Below are positions 47,671 through 61,200 of a stretch of DNA of 64,000 bases, piece by piece. Within the stretch, counting starts at the first letter, position 1. The number at the start of each line of letters is the position of its first letter. This DNA is from Macrotrachela quadricornifera (Eukaryota; Rotifera; Eurotatoria; Philodinida; Philodinidae), in NCBI GenBank assembly GCA_022393335.1, contig JAJEKB010001192.1, forward strand, positions 1-64,000, written 5' to 3'. The notes beneath the pieces were generated by a model. It saw nothing but the letters and a program-made list of their open reading frames with translations. It was not told the origin of the DNA and ran no database searches. Both the position numbers and the translations under genes were made by a program.

Positions 47671-48942
47671 CTACAAAAGAATACAACTACGAGACTTGTT
47701 TGTATTCGACACTGAATTTGTCTTAGGTAATTCCAATGGAGGATTATCAACTTTCTTATCAGTTTGTTCGTTATCATTTATAGTTGAAGTTAATGTTAAT
47801 TGTGGACCATCATTTTTATTGCTGCTTATACGTATTGCTTGTGCTTCAATCTCTTTTTTCAATTTTTCATAATTCTGAGTAAAATCATTCTTTGTAAAGT
47901 CAATATATAAACTTGCACCTAGAAGAAGTCCTAGCCAACCTATTGGTTTATATTTTGGTTGTAAAAGTAATGGAATCATAATTTTTTGTCTAACAAATGC
48001 ATATTCAGCTTCTTTTTGACAATAAGGTGATTGACTATAATTTTCGGTTATACAATAGAGAATTATATCTGATTCTTCAATACCTTGTGCCATTGCAACT
48101 AGAGTACTTCCATGCATTTGTTTTAAATCAATCCATACATCGTAGCCATCATTTGTCAAGCTATTGTAAATGTTAATACAGACTGGTTGAGAAGCATGAT
48201 TATAACTGATCATTAATCGAGGTTTGGTTGTAAGTGGTTTACTAGGATCTAAGGCAACATGATTGACAGGATGAGAAACAATGGGTCGTGACGGTGGTGG
48301 TGGAGGAAGTGAAGAACCAGATGATGAAGGAGATTCAACGGTGTTTTCATAATCATCTTTCTCCGCAGAACTAAGGCCAAGTGGCCGACGTGCGAAACGA
48401 AAATGTGCAAAAGGATCTCTACGAGGAGATTTTTCTTCTTCTTGTATAGATTCAGAATGAGATGGTGATAAATCTTCATCATCAAAGTGAAAAATGGGCA
48501 TCTCAGGAGCATCAGAAGGCTCAGACTCAACTTTAGTCTTCTTATCAATAGGTGATTGTAGAAGTTGCTTCTTGAATATTTCGTCTGCAGTTTCTTTATT
48601 AATTGTTGCGTACGACGAACACATTCGAAGTCTTTCAACAAATAAGGTTAACTGCTCATTTAAACTATCAATCATCAAAGTATTTTTCGTTGTAATTGCA
48701 TCACTTAATTCATTAAGTATATCTTTAAGTCTGCTAAAAGTCAACTTGGTCCCATTTGATAATAAGGCCATTTCAATTTGCTTAGGAGATGAATGAGTTA
48801 AGATATCGATGAGCTCTGTAATCAAGTCGAAAATAGGTGAGAATTGTTGAAGTGAATTTTGATTTGCAATGAAAACTCGATGTAGAATTGTTAAAGTATT
48901 TTTTGTGCATATAATCTCTTCAATAATAGCTGCTTGATCCAT
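47671..48942 (-). CDS. TIR-domain protein with C-terminal CaaX box
   Basis: Single exon, 423 residues. Residues 1-130 form an alpha-helical, armadillo-like or coiled region. Residues 131-238 are a low-complexity acidic then Ser/Pro-rich linker with a PPPPPP stretch. Residues 240-350 form a TIR domain: PRLMISYNHASQPV (beta-A), DGYDVWIDLKQMHGSTLVAM (BB loop region), SDIILYCITENYSQSPYCQK, then Glu311 in QKEAEYAF, and IMIPLLLQ. Glu311 aligns with the catalytic glutamate of NAD-cleaving TIR domains such as SARM1 (W-x-x-x-E-type position). NADase activity is thus possible but unproved. The tail is Asn/Ser/Lys-rich and ends Cys420-Ile-Leu-Leu, a CaaX box of the kind geranylgeranylated when X is Leu, which would fix the protein to membranes. 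No leucine-rich repeat, death domain or transmembrane segment is present, so it is not a Toll-like receptor. Confidence 0.88.
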   Translation of the reverse strand: MDQAAIIEEIICTKNTLTILHRVFIANQNSLQQFSPIFDLITELIDILTHSSPKQIEMALLSNGTKLTFSRLKDILNELSDAITTKNTLMIDSLNEQLTLFVERLRMCSSYATINKETADEIFKKQLLQSPIDKKTKVESEPSDAPEMPIFHFDDEDLSPSHSESIQEEEKSPRRDPFAHFRFARRPLGLSSAEKDDYENTVESPSSSGSSLPPPPPSRPIVSHPVNHVALDPSKPLTTKPRLMISYNHASQPVCINIYNSLTNDGYDVWIDLKQMHGSTLVAMAQGIEESDIILYCITENYSQSPYCQKEAEYAFVRQKIMIPLLLQPKYKPIGWLGLLLGASLYIDFTKNDFTQNYEKLKKEIEAQAIRISSNKNDGPQLTLTSTINDNEQTDKKVDNPPLELPKTNSVSNTNKSRSCILL

Positions 48943-50455
48943 CTAGTCTATCTTTCTGTAACAGGAAAAAACACTGATAGTCGTGTGTGTTAAAATTTAT
49001 TTAAGAATAAATTCAGTATTAAACAGTTTTGCACAGTATGAAATAATTCTGTTTTGTTTGTAAGTTACACGTGGAATTCTTCGTGTCTACCATGTCTTCC
49101 TCCATTTCACTAGAAACAGACTCTATACAAGAGAACAATTCAGACATTTATTTCTCAAATTTTTTGCGATAATCCACAAGTACATTCAAGATTTAATATC
49201 TTGCTTCTAATTAGAGAATATTTTTTAATAAAATTCAAAAAAAACACCATATGCTAGCGCCATTTCAATCATCAGTTATATAGAAAACACTACAATGTGA
49301 GAAGTTTATTGTATTTCGCTTATCTTTTTAACATACATAGAAAAGAAATGAAAGAAAACAAAGAGATGTTGTGCACGAATGAATGAGACAACATAAAAAA
49401 ACAACCGAAATGAAGAATTAAGTAACTAGTATATCGGATTGAAAAGCCATGTTTTGTATCTTTATTTTTTCACTACTTATTATGTTCTTAGATGAAAAAA
49501 ATTAAAGAAAAAAATAAAAAACATAAATATGGTGTGACAGTAAACTTTACGAAAGATGAGCAAAAAATGATGATTTTCGTCAATCTTTGAGTTCGTGTTT
49601 TTCACCGCCAGAATATTCTAAAGAAAAGTCCAATATACGATTCGATGCAGAATCGAATGGACTACAAGAAGATGTATAGCTATTTTTGGCAATCGATTTG
49701 CCACTAGATCATTTGAGCAAAATACTGAAAAATGATGGATTCTTTATGAGCGACCAAAAACGAATATTTGATCGTTTTCATTCCCATTTTGAGATAAACG
49801 AAAAATGCCATATAAGCAGTTTTGTAGAGCAAGTCAATTAGTTCTATCGATTGGTATATGACTTAATTTCGATAGTCAAAAAATTCTAAGAAAAAAAACT
49901 CATAAAACATAATAATTGAATTTTGTTTATTTTTTAAGGTACTTTTTGGGGTTATATCGTTTGGTATTTCCTAACTCTCTTAAAATAAATCTTCAGACCG
50001 TAAGATCTGTATGATACTAAAGTTGCTATGAGTCTGTGTAGATTCATTCTTCAATTTTTTTTTGAAAGATCTTTTCATGAAACTTAATAAGAACTTTGCG
50101 CATCATGGGAAGGTCAACAATTACAGAAGAGATTGCTCTAGAAAGGAGAACTATTAACATAGTAGGAAATGAAATGTTGTAATGAAATTTTAACGATCTT
50201 TTTTTAATGAGTTTTATCTATCTAGATTGCATGCCTCAATGATATAAAAGAATATAAGAAAAGATAGTTGTTAACAAATAGTATTTGATAAATATTAAAA
50301 TAAAGTAATAATGTCACATGAAAATGAAATTACTTTTGACACTTGATGATTATTATTTTTCTCGGTCGAATTCTTATCAACAATGCTAGAATGTTCGTCT
50401 TACACAATCGCAGTGAAATGATTGCTAGTTGATTGTGCAACACAATATTCGACGA
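48943..50455. other. Gene-free stretch
   Basis: No coding signal in this AT-rich segment, which includes the presumed promoter of the TIR gene at its left end. Confidence 0.4.
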
Positions 50456-50735
50456 TGGAGGTATAAAAAGCCGTGTAATTCATTGTATCGTTACTTAATC
50501 TAAAGTCGTCACTCAGTCGAATGTCATAAGTTCGTCTCTGCTTTCGCTTTCGTTTAATTCAGACAATTCTTCGTAGTCTGGAGACTTTTCTACAGTCTCC
50601 TAACACGCTTTCCGGTCTTCGGGTGGTACGTTCCAACACGTGCTGAAAACGTGGGGAAGCCCGGCTGTCTTCTATCGAAAGATGAAGCTAACGGGCCCCA
50701 CGAGTCCTACCACTGGAGGCCCTTTCTTTAAGAGT
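50456..50735 (+). promoter_or_regulatory. TATA-driven GC-rich island (candidate solo LTR or ncRNA gene)
   Basis: A clean TATA box (GGTATAAAAAG, 50460-50470) is followed after about 30 bases by a plausible initiator. About 250 bases of unusually GC-rich, stem-forming sequence then follow, in a window that is otherwise about 70 percent A/T. No open frame spans it. A promoter followed directly by structured, non-coding, compositionally foreign sequence fits the U3/R region of an LTR or a short non-coding RNA gene. Matching TG...CA ends and target duplication could not be established. Confidence 0.35.
50650..50702 (+). ncRNA. Compact predicted stem-loop with GAAA tetraloop
   Basis: CGTGGG (50650-50655) pairs with CCCACG (50697-50702). 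GCCCG (50659-50663) pairs with CGGGC (50692-50696), and the two helices stack on the 3' side. An inner CTTC/GAAG plus ATC/GAT helix with one bulged T closes a GAAA loop (50677-50680). All pairs are Watson-Crick. It matches no ribozyme core I know: there is no CUGANGA of hammerheads. Confidence 0.35.
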
Positions 50736-53700
50736 AAATACATCATTCATCAGGATTATATAAATGTGAATGTTTGAAGTATTACTTTGAAGTAAGGGTA
50801 CCAGTATATTCGACGAATTTATTAATGTATCAAACTAAAGTATAAGTTACATTATCTTTTGACCGATTTTTATCATTATTATCTTATTATTTATTATTAT
50901 TTTTAAGGTTAATTAAAAACACGATAAATATGTTTAAAAAAGATACGAACAATAAATGATGTATGAAAGATTATTCGAATGAAAATAGTTATGTTTTGGA
51001 AAATTGATTAAATAAAAGATATAAAAATATGTCATTTGATATTTTATTTTTTGTTACTTTTTTCTTATGCAACAATAACTATAATTTTCATCATTGATTA
51101 TTGTGACTCGAAAAGTTGATGAAAAGAGCTTATACTAATAAAACTGGGTAAGATGAAGCAAACGCCACTAAGCCGTTTACTGCAAGTGTGGTTACTTATG
51201 ATGGGAACTTGATTGATATGATTGATATTTGAAAATACTGAAAGAAATATTGTTGACATTTTCGATATAATTACTGCTTCGTATTGTCCTTCACAATAAA
51301 TGATATTAAATAACTTATGACTCACTAAGAAAATAAGCAGATAGAATGAAATTTGTTGATTTGAAAACATGCATATATATAGTTTATTTTTAATATGTAA
51401 TGATGAAGGAAATAATATGATAATGATGACTTTTTCTTTGATCTTGCTGCATTCTAACAATGAGATATAACATTAATGTTGAATTTTTTTTAGATATAAA
51501 TAATTATATGAGTAAATGAAATTTGTTCACATGTGCTAAAATAGTAATGATAATTGTAAAAGTTTTCACATCAAAATAGACATATTTTGTATACTTTTAG
51601 CCCAAATTTTAAATATCAATAGAAAAAAAACAATCTTTTTGTGTTTTTCTTTCACATACAAAACACTACATGACTATTCACATTATGTCAATATTTTATT
51701 ATCTTTATTATTATAAGACATGTAAAGCAAGACAACAAAAAAGGAAAATTTTTTTTTTTACTTTTGAAATAACAGAAGGGCAAACGACTTGTATTCATGT
51801 TTTATGGAAATAATCGAACTGAGTGAAAAATTGTCATAAACTATGAATAACTTCTGTTGCAAGTCACAAGATAAAATGTTTGTTCATTTTCTTAGTCGCT
51901 TAAATGTGGTTAATGAGAAGCAAAAATAGTCAGTTAGAACCAGTATTTTCTTCTGGGCAAGGGATGATTAACGAGAACTGAATAACCAACAGAGCCAAAA
52001 ATGTCTTTTATACGGGATTTTATTTTAGGTATCTTTGTGTTTTGGCTAAAACTTACGTAATTCGCCATGATAGGTGACGTATACATATGTCACTTCTTTT
52101 CTTTCTATTTTTCTCCATTCTTTCGCAATATTCATCTATAAAAGGATTAATTTCAAATATGAAAGATTGTATCATATGTGAGTTTTGTAGAGCCAAATAT
52201 ACTCTACAAGATGGTCTGTCGACTCTTTCTTTTACTAATTAAAACTAGGAAAAAATACATAGTTCAAATTATTCAGAGATATAAGCTAATCGAGTAAGCA
52301 CAACCGCAGAAAGGTCTGATTTCTTCATTTAGGCACTATTTTCATGCATTTTAAGTATTACGTCACAGCTAACTAAAATTTAAATTGAAGGAATACTATT
52401 AAGGAAATATTTTGAAAGAGTATCAAACTCTAATTCTAACAGACTATATTTGTTTTTCATTAGTTCCACTGAACCACTCGAATGATAGACGACATTTTGC
52501 ACAAATATTTTTTGTACAAATGTTATTTTCGTGCTTGTTAACCATTCAATGCATTGATAATCAACATTTAAGCAAAAAAGAATTTTGAGTATATATTTAA
52601 AAAAAACATAAAAGTTTGATTTTGACTAGCTGCCTTTTATTCGCATCAGCAATATTTAAGCGGCTGTAAAGTAAGCATCTTAATCTATATAAATCAGTTT
52701 GCTGTTTCAATTTTTCGTTGTGATTTTTTCTTGAACTTTTTTTTTTATTCAGTTTTTTCACGAAATACATTTTTATGAAATAAATTATGAGTAATTTGAC
52801 TATGTTTCTATTCTTCAAAAATATGCTTTTCGATTATGTTAAGATATATATTATTTACTTAGTAGTTTATTTTATGTTAAAGTTCTTAATAGCATACCAA
52901 TTTTTCCTATGTCTGTGTGTCTTATTCATCAGTTTCTTTCTTGAATTGATATACTTTGATTTTCATCGTATCGTCTGTCTTTACATATCCATCATACATT
53001 CGCTTACAGCGTATGTAAATCGTGAAAAGGCTCATGTCTTTAGCTATAAATAGCTGCATTTTATTTTTTTAAATTTCAAGAAATTCAGCAGGTCTACGGA
53101 GGCTTCCGTTAATACAATTCTTATTAATGATTATTCTAAATTCTGCTACTATCACTCAAAATTCAGAAAAGATCAGGGATTAGAAATTCGCTTTTTTGTA
53201 AAATTTTTAGAAACTTAAAAATCAATGCATCTCATATTCATTTGCACCCATTAGTTTTTACTGTATACCAGAAATCAAAACTCAAAAATTTACTTCTCTG
53301 TAAAATTTCTAAAATTGATAGGTAAAGGAGAGTATGACATGCACTGATTCATGAAAACTTCGAAAAATTTCAGAAGTAAATTTCTGACTTCTACTTTTCC
53401 GTAATTCTTGAAATTTGATGATAGAAATAGACATAACATGTCTTTATCTGTGATAATTTTAGAACTTTTTCAGATAGGTCAATTTTCGATATCGGTTTTT
53501 CGGATACCTCTTCGCAGAATTGAATTAACTGTGATAATTTCAAAGTATGCTGCATCGTTCTGTTTATTAATTACATTCGCAAGTATATTTCTGAATTTGG
53601 ATAGAGTAAAGAACTTTACTAAATTGCTGGTTAAAAAGCAGAAATCAGAGGTAGAAGTTCATTGAAAACTAGTTACAATTTGAGATTTTCCACAACCTCA

Positions 53701-55274
53701 ATTTCATAGAAGAAATGAACTGCACATCGAAATGCGTGACACAATTAAGAATCGTACAAACCTCAAAATCTGTTTTGTTTTCTTTACACTTCATAGCTTT
53801 GAATTGCGATGATTACTCAAACTTCTATAAATCTTGGAAAAAATTTCGCTTATATCATAAACCCCTATCAATAATCTATTTTTTCCTCAGAGTAACCGAT
53901 CTTGCTGAAATTTTTAGGAAATGTGTGCTTGGGTCTGACGAGCTTAGAATAATAGTTTCACACAGAAATATTAAGTTTTGCAGATAATAAGGGTCAAAAA
54001 GTAGGTTTTCATCTGTCCCAGATCTCTCTTCCAGATTTAATGGTATGGATCTAGGGTTGGTGTCAAAATGTAGCCACCACCTGCCGGTACAACTTAATAA
54101 AGCCCAATATTTTTAATTCTTCCTTATTATTTTATCAAAAATAAACAATCCGACTTTATTAAGTTAAAGAACACAATTTTCCCTTTCAGTTCAAGACTTT
54201 TCTAATCTTTTCAGCTTGCAAGATAGCTGAGAAATCCTGGATACACAAGTAGGAAAAGAATGAAAAACTCATTTTGAGAAAAACGCAAAACAAAGTTTTA
54301 GATTAAAAGTCAATATTTCTATTCAGTAAAATGATAGAGAAAACACGTCGATAGTAGTAGTTAACCATATATTTTTGACTATGGTGAATCAGATGAAGTA
54401 TTGTACATAGTCTAAAAATCTGAATCTAGAAGATAAAAAACATGAGATGTTCCAAGTAAACGTAAAGGATAATATAAAAAAGTTTGAGATCGATAAAATA
54501 AGAACAATGAGCTAGTTACATAATGGCTCATCTACTTTTCTTTTTATGACGAACATTTTGTTTACTGGTTGATATCATTTTCGAAAATATATTGATAAAA
54601 ATTTTGCTAAAGATTACTCTCTTGCTAGATATAGGCAAAGGTCACTTCAAATCTAAACATATTCAGCTCAAGTCGTAGCCTGTCTGTTTATATATTTATT
54701 AGAAATAAAAGTTCTTGATCGTCATTTTTCTTTCTTCATGTATATACATGAGAAATACTTTTCGCATAAAATGATATTCATGTGTAGAATTTCTCTTATT
54801 CTTTTTTCTTTTCTTCATTCTATAAGTTGGAAAGATCCCATTCGGTAAAAATACTAGCTATTTAATAAAAAAATGTATACAAATGTGATAGAATGAAGTC
54901 AAAAAAATAGAAAATAGTTCATACTTATCTTATAATGAGTATCTGTTGATCTAATACTATCAAAATAATTACTTAATTAAACGAACGCTCATAGAAAAAG
55001 AAATACAATGACATGAATCCAGTTATTCGAGGTTCTACAGAGGTAGTTAATTTACACATTTTTGCTAGACTCTCTACTATCGAAAACATTAGAAAACATT
55101 GAAAGGACAGCAATAATTAAGATTTTTTATTGATAACTTACGACCTCTTTCAATGATACTCAATTGATCTATAGATTAACCAATGAGATATTGATCTTCC
55201 TTTTTGTACGATTAAAACTCGAAAATCTGCAATATTTTAGGTTAATTTATAGTTTTGTAACTAACAATATCACC
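50736..55274. other. Gene-free stretch
   Basis: No family recognised in any frame. Frames at 51098-51460 (-), 52787-53053 (+), 53408-53665 (+) and 53715-53987 (+) are hydrophobic and AT-driven. Between 53190 and 53400 a word like TTTTGTAAAATTTTTAGAAA recurs about 90 bases apart, so a degenerate repeat is likely. Confidence 0.4.
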
Positions 55275-58200
55275 ATGTCGAATAGTACTGGTTTATCAAT
55301 TGTCTCTGAATTGTAAAACTATCTTTATATATTTCATTTCATTTATTTTTTCGATATTTAGAGTCAAACAAACATCTCTTCTCAATGATCAACAATATAT
55401 TTCAGCGAAACAAGGTTTAGAATTTGCTGAAACGGCTATTAAAACGACTACATTAACATATAAATCCCAACAAAATAAACTTGATACTTCCTTTCATAAT
55501 GATATTTTATCAAAACATGATTATGATAAACAAACGAATCAACTTAAATCTCAATTTGATATTGATCGTGCTCCTTGGGAAATTTATATTAAAAAATTAA
55601 GTCACCTTATCGAACAATATTCATCACAACGAAATAATAAGCGAATACTTGAACAATCTTCATCTATAGCTAAACGTAGTCGAATTACATTTTCATCAAG
55701 TAGTTCTGATTCAGATGTACCCGAACGTATTCTTCCAATAACACAAAAAAAACCCAATCCAATTATAATGAAAAATGATTCAAGTACAAATACAGATCCA
55801 TTAGAATTCTCACTTCGTTCATCTTTTCCTTCAACACCAAATATCATTCCATTTACAGCTCAAACAAATCATATTACTCATCGAGTTTCAATACAAGTAA
55901 ATAATAATAATATTCATTTCAAAAAAAATAAATAAATCCAATCATATCACTGATACAATATAATTGAAAGAGAAGCAACAAATTCTTCAATCCAGGCTAG
56001 ATGTTTGAAGGAATTTTATAGTCAGATCAAAAATCATGAAGGACCTCAGACTTGAACCAAAAATCTCTTGAATCGATAATCCAATCATCTCTTCATATAG
56101 TTCTCTATTTTTCTTTCGCTCATACTCTATCATTCTTTTATCTTCTTCAATAAATATATTCATTTTTTATTTAGCATATCAATGAAATAGCTGCAAAACA
56201 AATAGTTCTTCTTCATGATGAAGGACATTTAGTACGATGGAATGATGTTATTTATCGTATTTTAACTTATTTTCATGTTCAAGATCTTGGTAATTTAGGT
56301 ATTCAACGTGCTGATCAAATAGCTTGTATTGATAATCTTATTCGAATACAAAATAAAATCAATATTTATCTTGATGCTTATACTTATTGGCAAACAATGG
56401 GTACATTAAATGAATTAGAAAATGATTTAGCTCGAATATTTTATAAAAATGATTATAATGAATTATTAATTGGTCCTATAGAAAAACAACCAAAAATTGA
56501 AGAATTATTTCGTTTAAAATATATTCGAAATGAACAAATAAAAAAAGATTTAAAAAGTTCTGATGTATTAAAATATCTTGATCAATATATGACAAAAGAA
56601 CATGCATGGAAAACAGAAAATGAAATAAATCTTGAACATTTTTTAAAATTTATAGGTGGACAAGTTCATGTTAAAAATATTCATCAATTAGGTATTAGAA
56701 TGAAAAGTGTATATTTAGCAAGAAATGTAAGTTTAAAACAAAAAAACAAATAATATTAATTTTTATATAAATATTTCTTATTTATTAGTGTATTAAATCA
56801 ATGCAAGCAAATCAACGTAAAACAATGGAAATAGCTCGAACAGAATTAAATCAAATATTAACTGATCTTACACAAGAAGAAGTAAAAAAAATTGCACAAA
56901 CAATTTCTAATAAATTAGATCAACGTCAGATTTATGCATCAATGGAACCAATTGATATTATTAATGATCTTGTTGAAAACTGTCGTGAACTTTGTCAAAG
57001 TAAACAAATTAAATTTTCTATGAAAAAATAAAGATATATCAATTGAGCAATTTTTGATTTAGTATAATTTCTTACGAATTAATCTAACGAAGGAATCTCT
57101 CCAAGTGACACCCTCCGTTTAAACTCATATTTTGCCTATAGGTAGGACTGATAGCATACATAAGAGCCCTAAAAAGATTCGTGCTCAAAGCCTGTTGTTG
57201 TTGAGATGTTGCGTTTTAAGGGTATTGAGATAACTCACTGCCGTGATTCCTCTCAGGGACATCAGAAAAACTCATTTTCGAATTCCAACTTGAAACTTTG
57301 TATAGAGAGGTCTCAATGAGAGTGATTTATTGTGAAAGCTTCAGACCTATTTCTTGTTCCTATCCTAAGATATGGCTTTGGTAATCTATTGTCATTTGTA
57401 GAGGCAAGTTTTAGTGTTCTTATTTGCCATTAGAAGCATTCAGGAAAGCTGAAATTTTCACGATAAATCACTCTCATTGAGACCTCTCTCTATACAAAGT
57501 TTCAAGTCGAATTTCGACAATGAGCTTTTCTGATATTCCTGAGAGGGACCACGGCAGTGAGTTATCCCAGTACCTTAAAAACGCAACATTTCAACAACAA
57601 CAGGCTTTGAGCACGTATCCTTTTAGGGCTCTTATGTATGCTATGAGTCCTACCTATAGACAAAATATAAGTCCAAACAGAGAGTGTCACTTGGGGAGGT
57701 TCCCTCGTAAGTTAGACTTTATTAATGAATTCTTTTATTTATTTAGATTATTCTTCATTTCGAAAAATATCTCATGCACTTCAAATTATTGCAAAAGATT
57801 CTATTTTAAGAAATATATTTCAAATAGCCATTTGTCATGGTCAATTAACATTACCTGATCAAACGATTCAATCGACAAAATCGGTTGAGAAAAATACGAA
57901 TAAGAAAATATATTTTGATTCATCTGATAGTGATAATGAACTAGCAGCAACAACAACAATTGCTCAAAAAACTAAATCGTCTGAAACAGTGATTAATAAA
58001 CCGAATGAAAATGAAATTCTTCAAGCATTTAAAGAGCATATTAATTCATTAACAACAATAACATTTACTTTATTATCTCGAATTGAACAACGTTTATGTG
58101 AAAAATTTCAAGTAAACCATTTTTATGAATTAGGTTATGGTACTTTTACTAATTATATTCAACAAAATGAACAATTACTATTTCCTATTGATATTAAATT

Positions 58201-61200
58201 TAATTTATCTTCTTCAGAATCTAATAATAATAATAATAATGATCCAATAAAACAAATTCCTATTGAAGATCTTGAACAATTTATTCTTCAAATAATTAAT
58301 AGATCAATAGATCAACAGTATATCGAACAAATAATTTGTTATCATTTTCAAATTGAATCATTTGAACAACTTGGTTATGGTTCATTTCATTCAATATTTA
58401 ATTCTATTAAACAAAATAAAAAACCTAAAAATCCATCTATTCATTATGAATGTATCATGTTTGATGACATACCATTACTTACACAAAAATCAAAATTAAT
58501 TCTCGAAGGTATAGAATATGATTTCCTATATAGTAAACATATTAGAGATATTCTTATTTAGATTTTGAAAAACAAGCTTTATATGCTATTAATCAATGTC
58601 CACTTTTAGCAAATCTTTCTATAGATACACAATGGAATTTATATTTTCGTCCAATATTAGGCAAATTAAAATCTTTTCTTTCACAACATTCAATTCCAAT
58701 ACTTGAAATTGATCATATAACATTTCTTAAATTATCTTCTAATTCTACACTTGATATTTTCAAAGAATCTCTTTATAATTATGATCCAATTTTAACTTCA
58801 GGACATCTTGTTTCAATTCTTATTCAATATGGATCTTTACAAAATGCTCCATTATCTCTTCTTGCTAATATAATATATACATTTTTCTTAACTACATCAA
58901 TTGATAATCGATTATATAATTTTCTTATACATATATTTATTCGAGTACCATTTCTTCTTCTTTCATCAATTATTCAACGAATTTTTCTTCAACCATTAAT
59001 TAAAATTGAAGGTAGTCAAATAAAAATTCGTGAAATATTATGGCAAAATATTGATAAACAAGATCCAAATATATTTATACGATTTATTCAATTAGGAAAA
59101 CAATTAGGTTTTACTGAATGGTCAATAGATAATATAAAAATAAAATTACCAATTAAAATTCAAGAAGAAAAACAATTATCTATAACAGTACCTTTACCTA
59201 TGACATCTTTATTAGTTTCAAATGTTAAACAAACATTTTCTAATAATAATCCATATGAATTAATTGAACAAATTCGTCGAGAAAAATTTGGTATTGGTTT
59301 AAATCTTTCAAATGAAGGAGAATATTTAACTAATCAATTAAAATCTCTTGTTGGTCGATCATTAGAACGTCTTTCAAAAGAATTATATAATAGTGATATG
59401 CATTTTGTACTTGAATTAATTCAAAATGCTGATGATAATCAATATAATGATAAGCCAACATTAATATTTGTTATTGATTTAAATTCAATAAATATTTATA
59501 ATAATGAAATAGGTTTTCAAGAAAATAATATTCAAGCATTATGTGATATTGGTAAATCAACAAAAGGAAAACATAAACAAGGTTATATTGGACAAAAAGG
59601 TATTGGTTTTAAATCAGTTTTTTCTGTTAGTAATTGTCCAGAAATATATTCAAATGGTTATCAAATTTGTTTTAATGCTCAAAATGGTTCAATAGGATAT
59701 ATATTACCTAATTGGATAGAAAAAGAAAATAAAGATAATGAATATTTAAATTGGACAACTCGTATATGTTTACCATTAAAATCTGAAAATGAAATGCAAA
59801 AACATAAATCACGTTCATTAACAGAAAGTTTTAATGATATTCATCCATCATTATTACTTTTTTTAAATCGTCTTCGTTTAATTGTTATTCATAATCGTTT
59901 AACAAATAGAAAAAAAATTTATCAAAAAATTGATATTCAAGGAACAAATATTGTTGAAATACATTGTGAAGAAATTATTGAAAAATGGTTTGTTATTAAA
60001 AAAAAATTAATTATTCCAGAAGAAATAAAAACTAGTTTAAATAATACTATTGAAGCAACAGAAATAGCATTAGCTTTTCCTTTACATGAAATTAAAATTA
60101 ATGAACAAATTATATTAACAAAACAAGATGTGTATGCTTATTTACCATTAAGAACGGTAATTAAACTATTAACCCTTTATCCCTCACAGTAGTTTCAAAA
60201 GCGCTAGTAATGAATTTACACCTGAAATAAAGTATTGATGCCTCCAATATGCCAAAAGTATGAACAAGTCAAAGAAATACTTTCTTCAATTTTAGAATAT
60301 TTTCTTGAGAGGGAGTAGGAGGAAAATTTTGACCAATTCTCAGGAGCATTCAACGAAACTAATGTATCTCAGTGAAGAAACGTCGTAGAGAGTTCGGAAA
60401 CGGTTCATTTTATAGAAAAATGTTTGCTCTATAATTCTATATGATTGAGACAATTGTTGCATTGATTCGTGGATATTTAAGAGTCAGGATGTTACTATTG
60501 TAGAAACCTTTCAGTGACTATTGAATATTTTACCATATATCGGCGTCCTACGCATATTACTAGTAGACATCTTTTCCTATATGTATTGCGCAGTAGGCGC
60601 TGGATGACTTATTGCTTCGAAATAGAAAATTACTTTTACAACACAACAGTCGTTATTCAAAATCGTCGATCACAAGGAATCACATATCTCCACACGAGCG
60701 CAGTGAAAAAAAAGTTTTTTTTACCGATTAGTATTTCATGAAGTTTATCACAAGAAGTGTCCTTAGAGTTTCTCAATCAGATAGTTTCTTAATCTTTTCA
60801 CAACTGTTCTTTCAATGTCCATTGGAGGATAAAGGGTTGACATTAAAAAATATTACTAAATTTATTTCATTTTTTTAGTTTGGTTTTACATTTATCATCC
60901 AAGCTGATTTTGAAGTAAGTTTTCTAAACAAAAATTTATCATATTTTTGTTTTCAATTATTAATTATTTCAGGTTCCATCTTCACGTCAAGATATTCTAA
61001 GTGATAGTATCTGGAATGAATTTCTTCTCAATGAAATTCCATCACTTTTTCTTTCATCACTTGATGCTTTTTATCAAGAACAATTATCTTTACCTATAGA
61101 TTCTCTTCATTTATTTCTTTATTTTCTTCCAAATGAAACATCAATTTATAATAATAATCATTTTACATCAATTTGTCGAACAATTTTTCGTACATTACGT

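Noticed and set aside
48249..48641. 130-codon and 100-codon frames overlapping the TIR gene
   Set aside because: Shadows of the TIR coding sequence in other frames, with no family features.
50570..50720. Hammerhead or HDV-like ribozyme in the GC-rich island
   Set aside because: The conserved hammerhead CUGANGA...GAAA core and the nested HDV double pseudoknot could not be found; only a simple stem-loop is supported.
57520..57858. Open frame of 112 codons on the plus strand
   Set aside because: It is the right arm of the fold-back element running into the next NO VEIN-like exon in a wrong frame.
58509..58561. A 29-nt intron, or a stop at 58561 ending the NO VEIN-like protein
   Set aside because: An upstream GTATAG donor gives a normal 53-nt intron and joins KLILE to DFEKQALYAI in phase.
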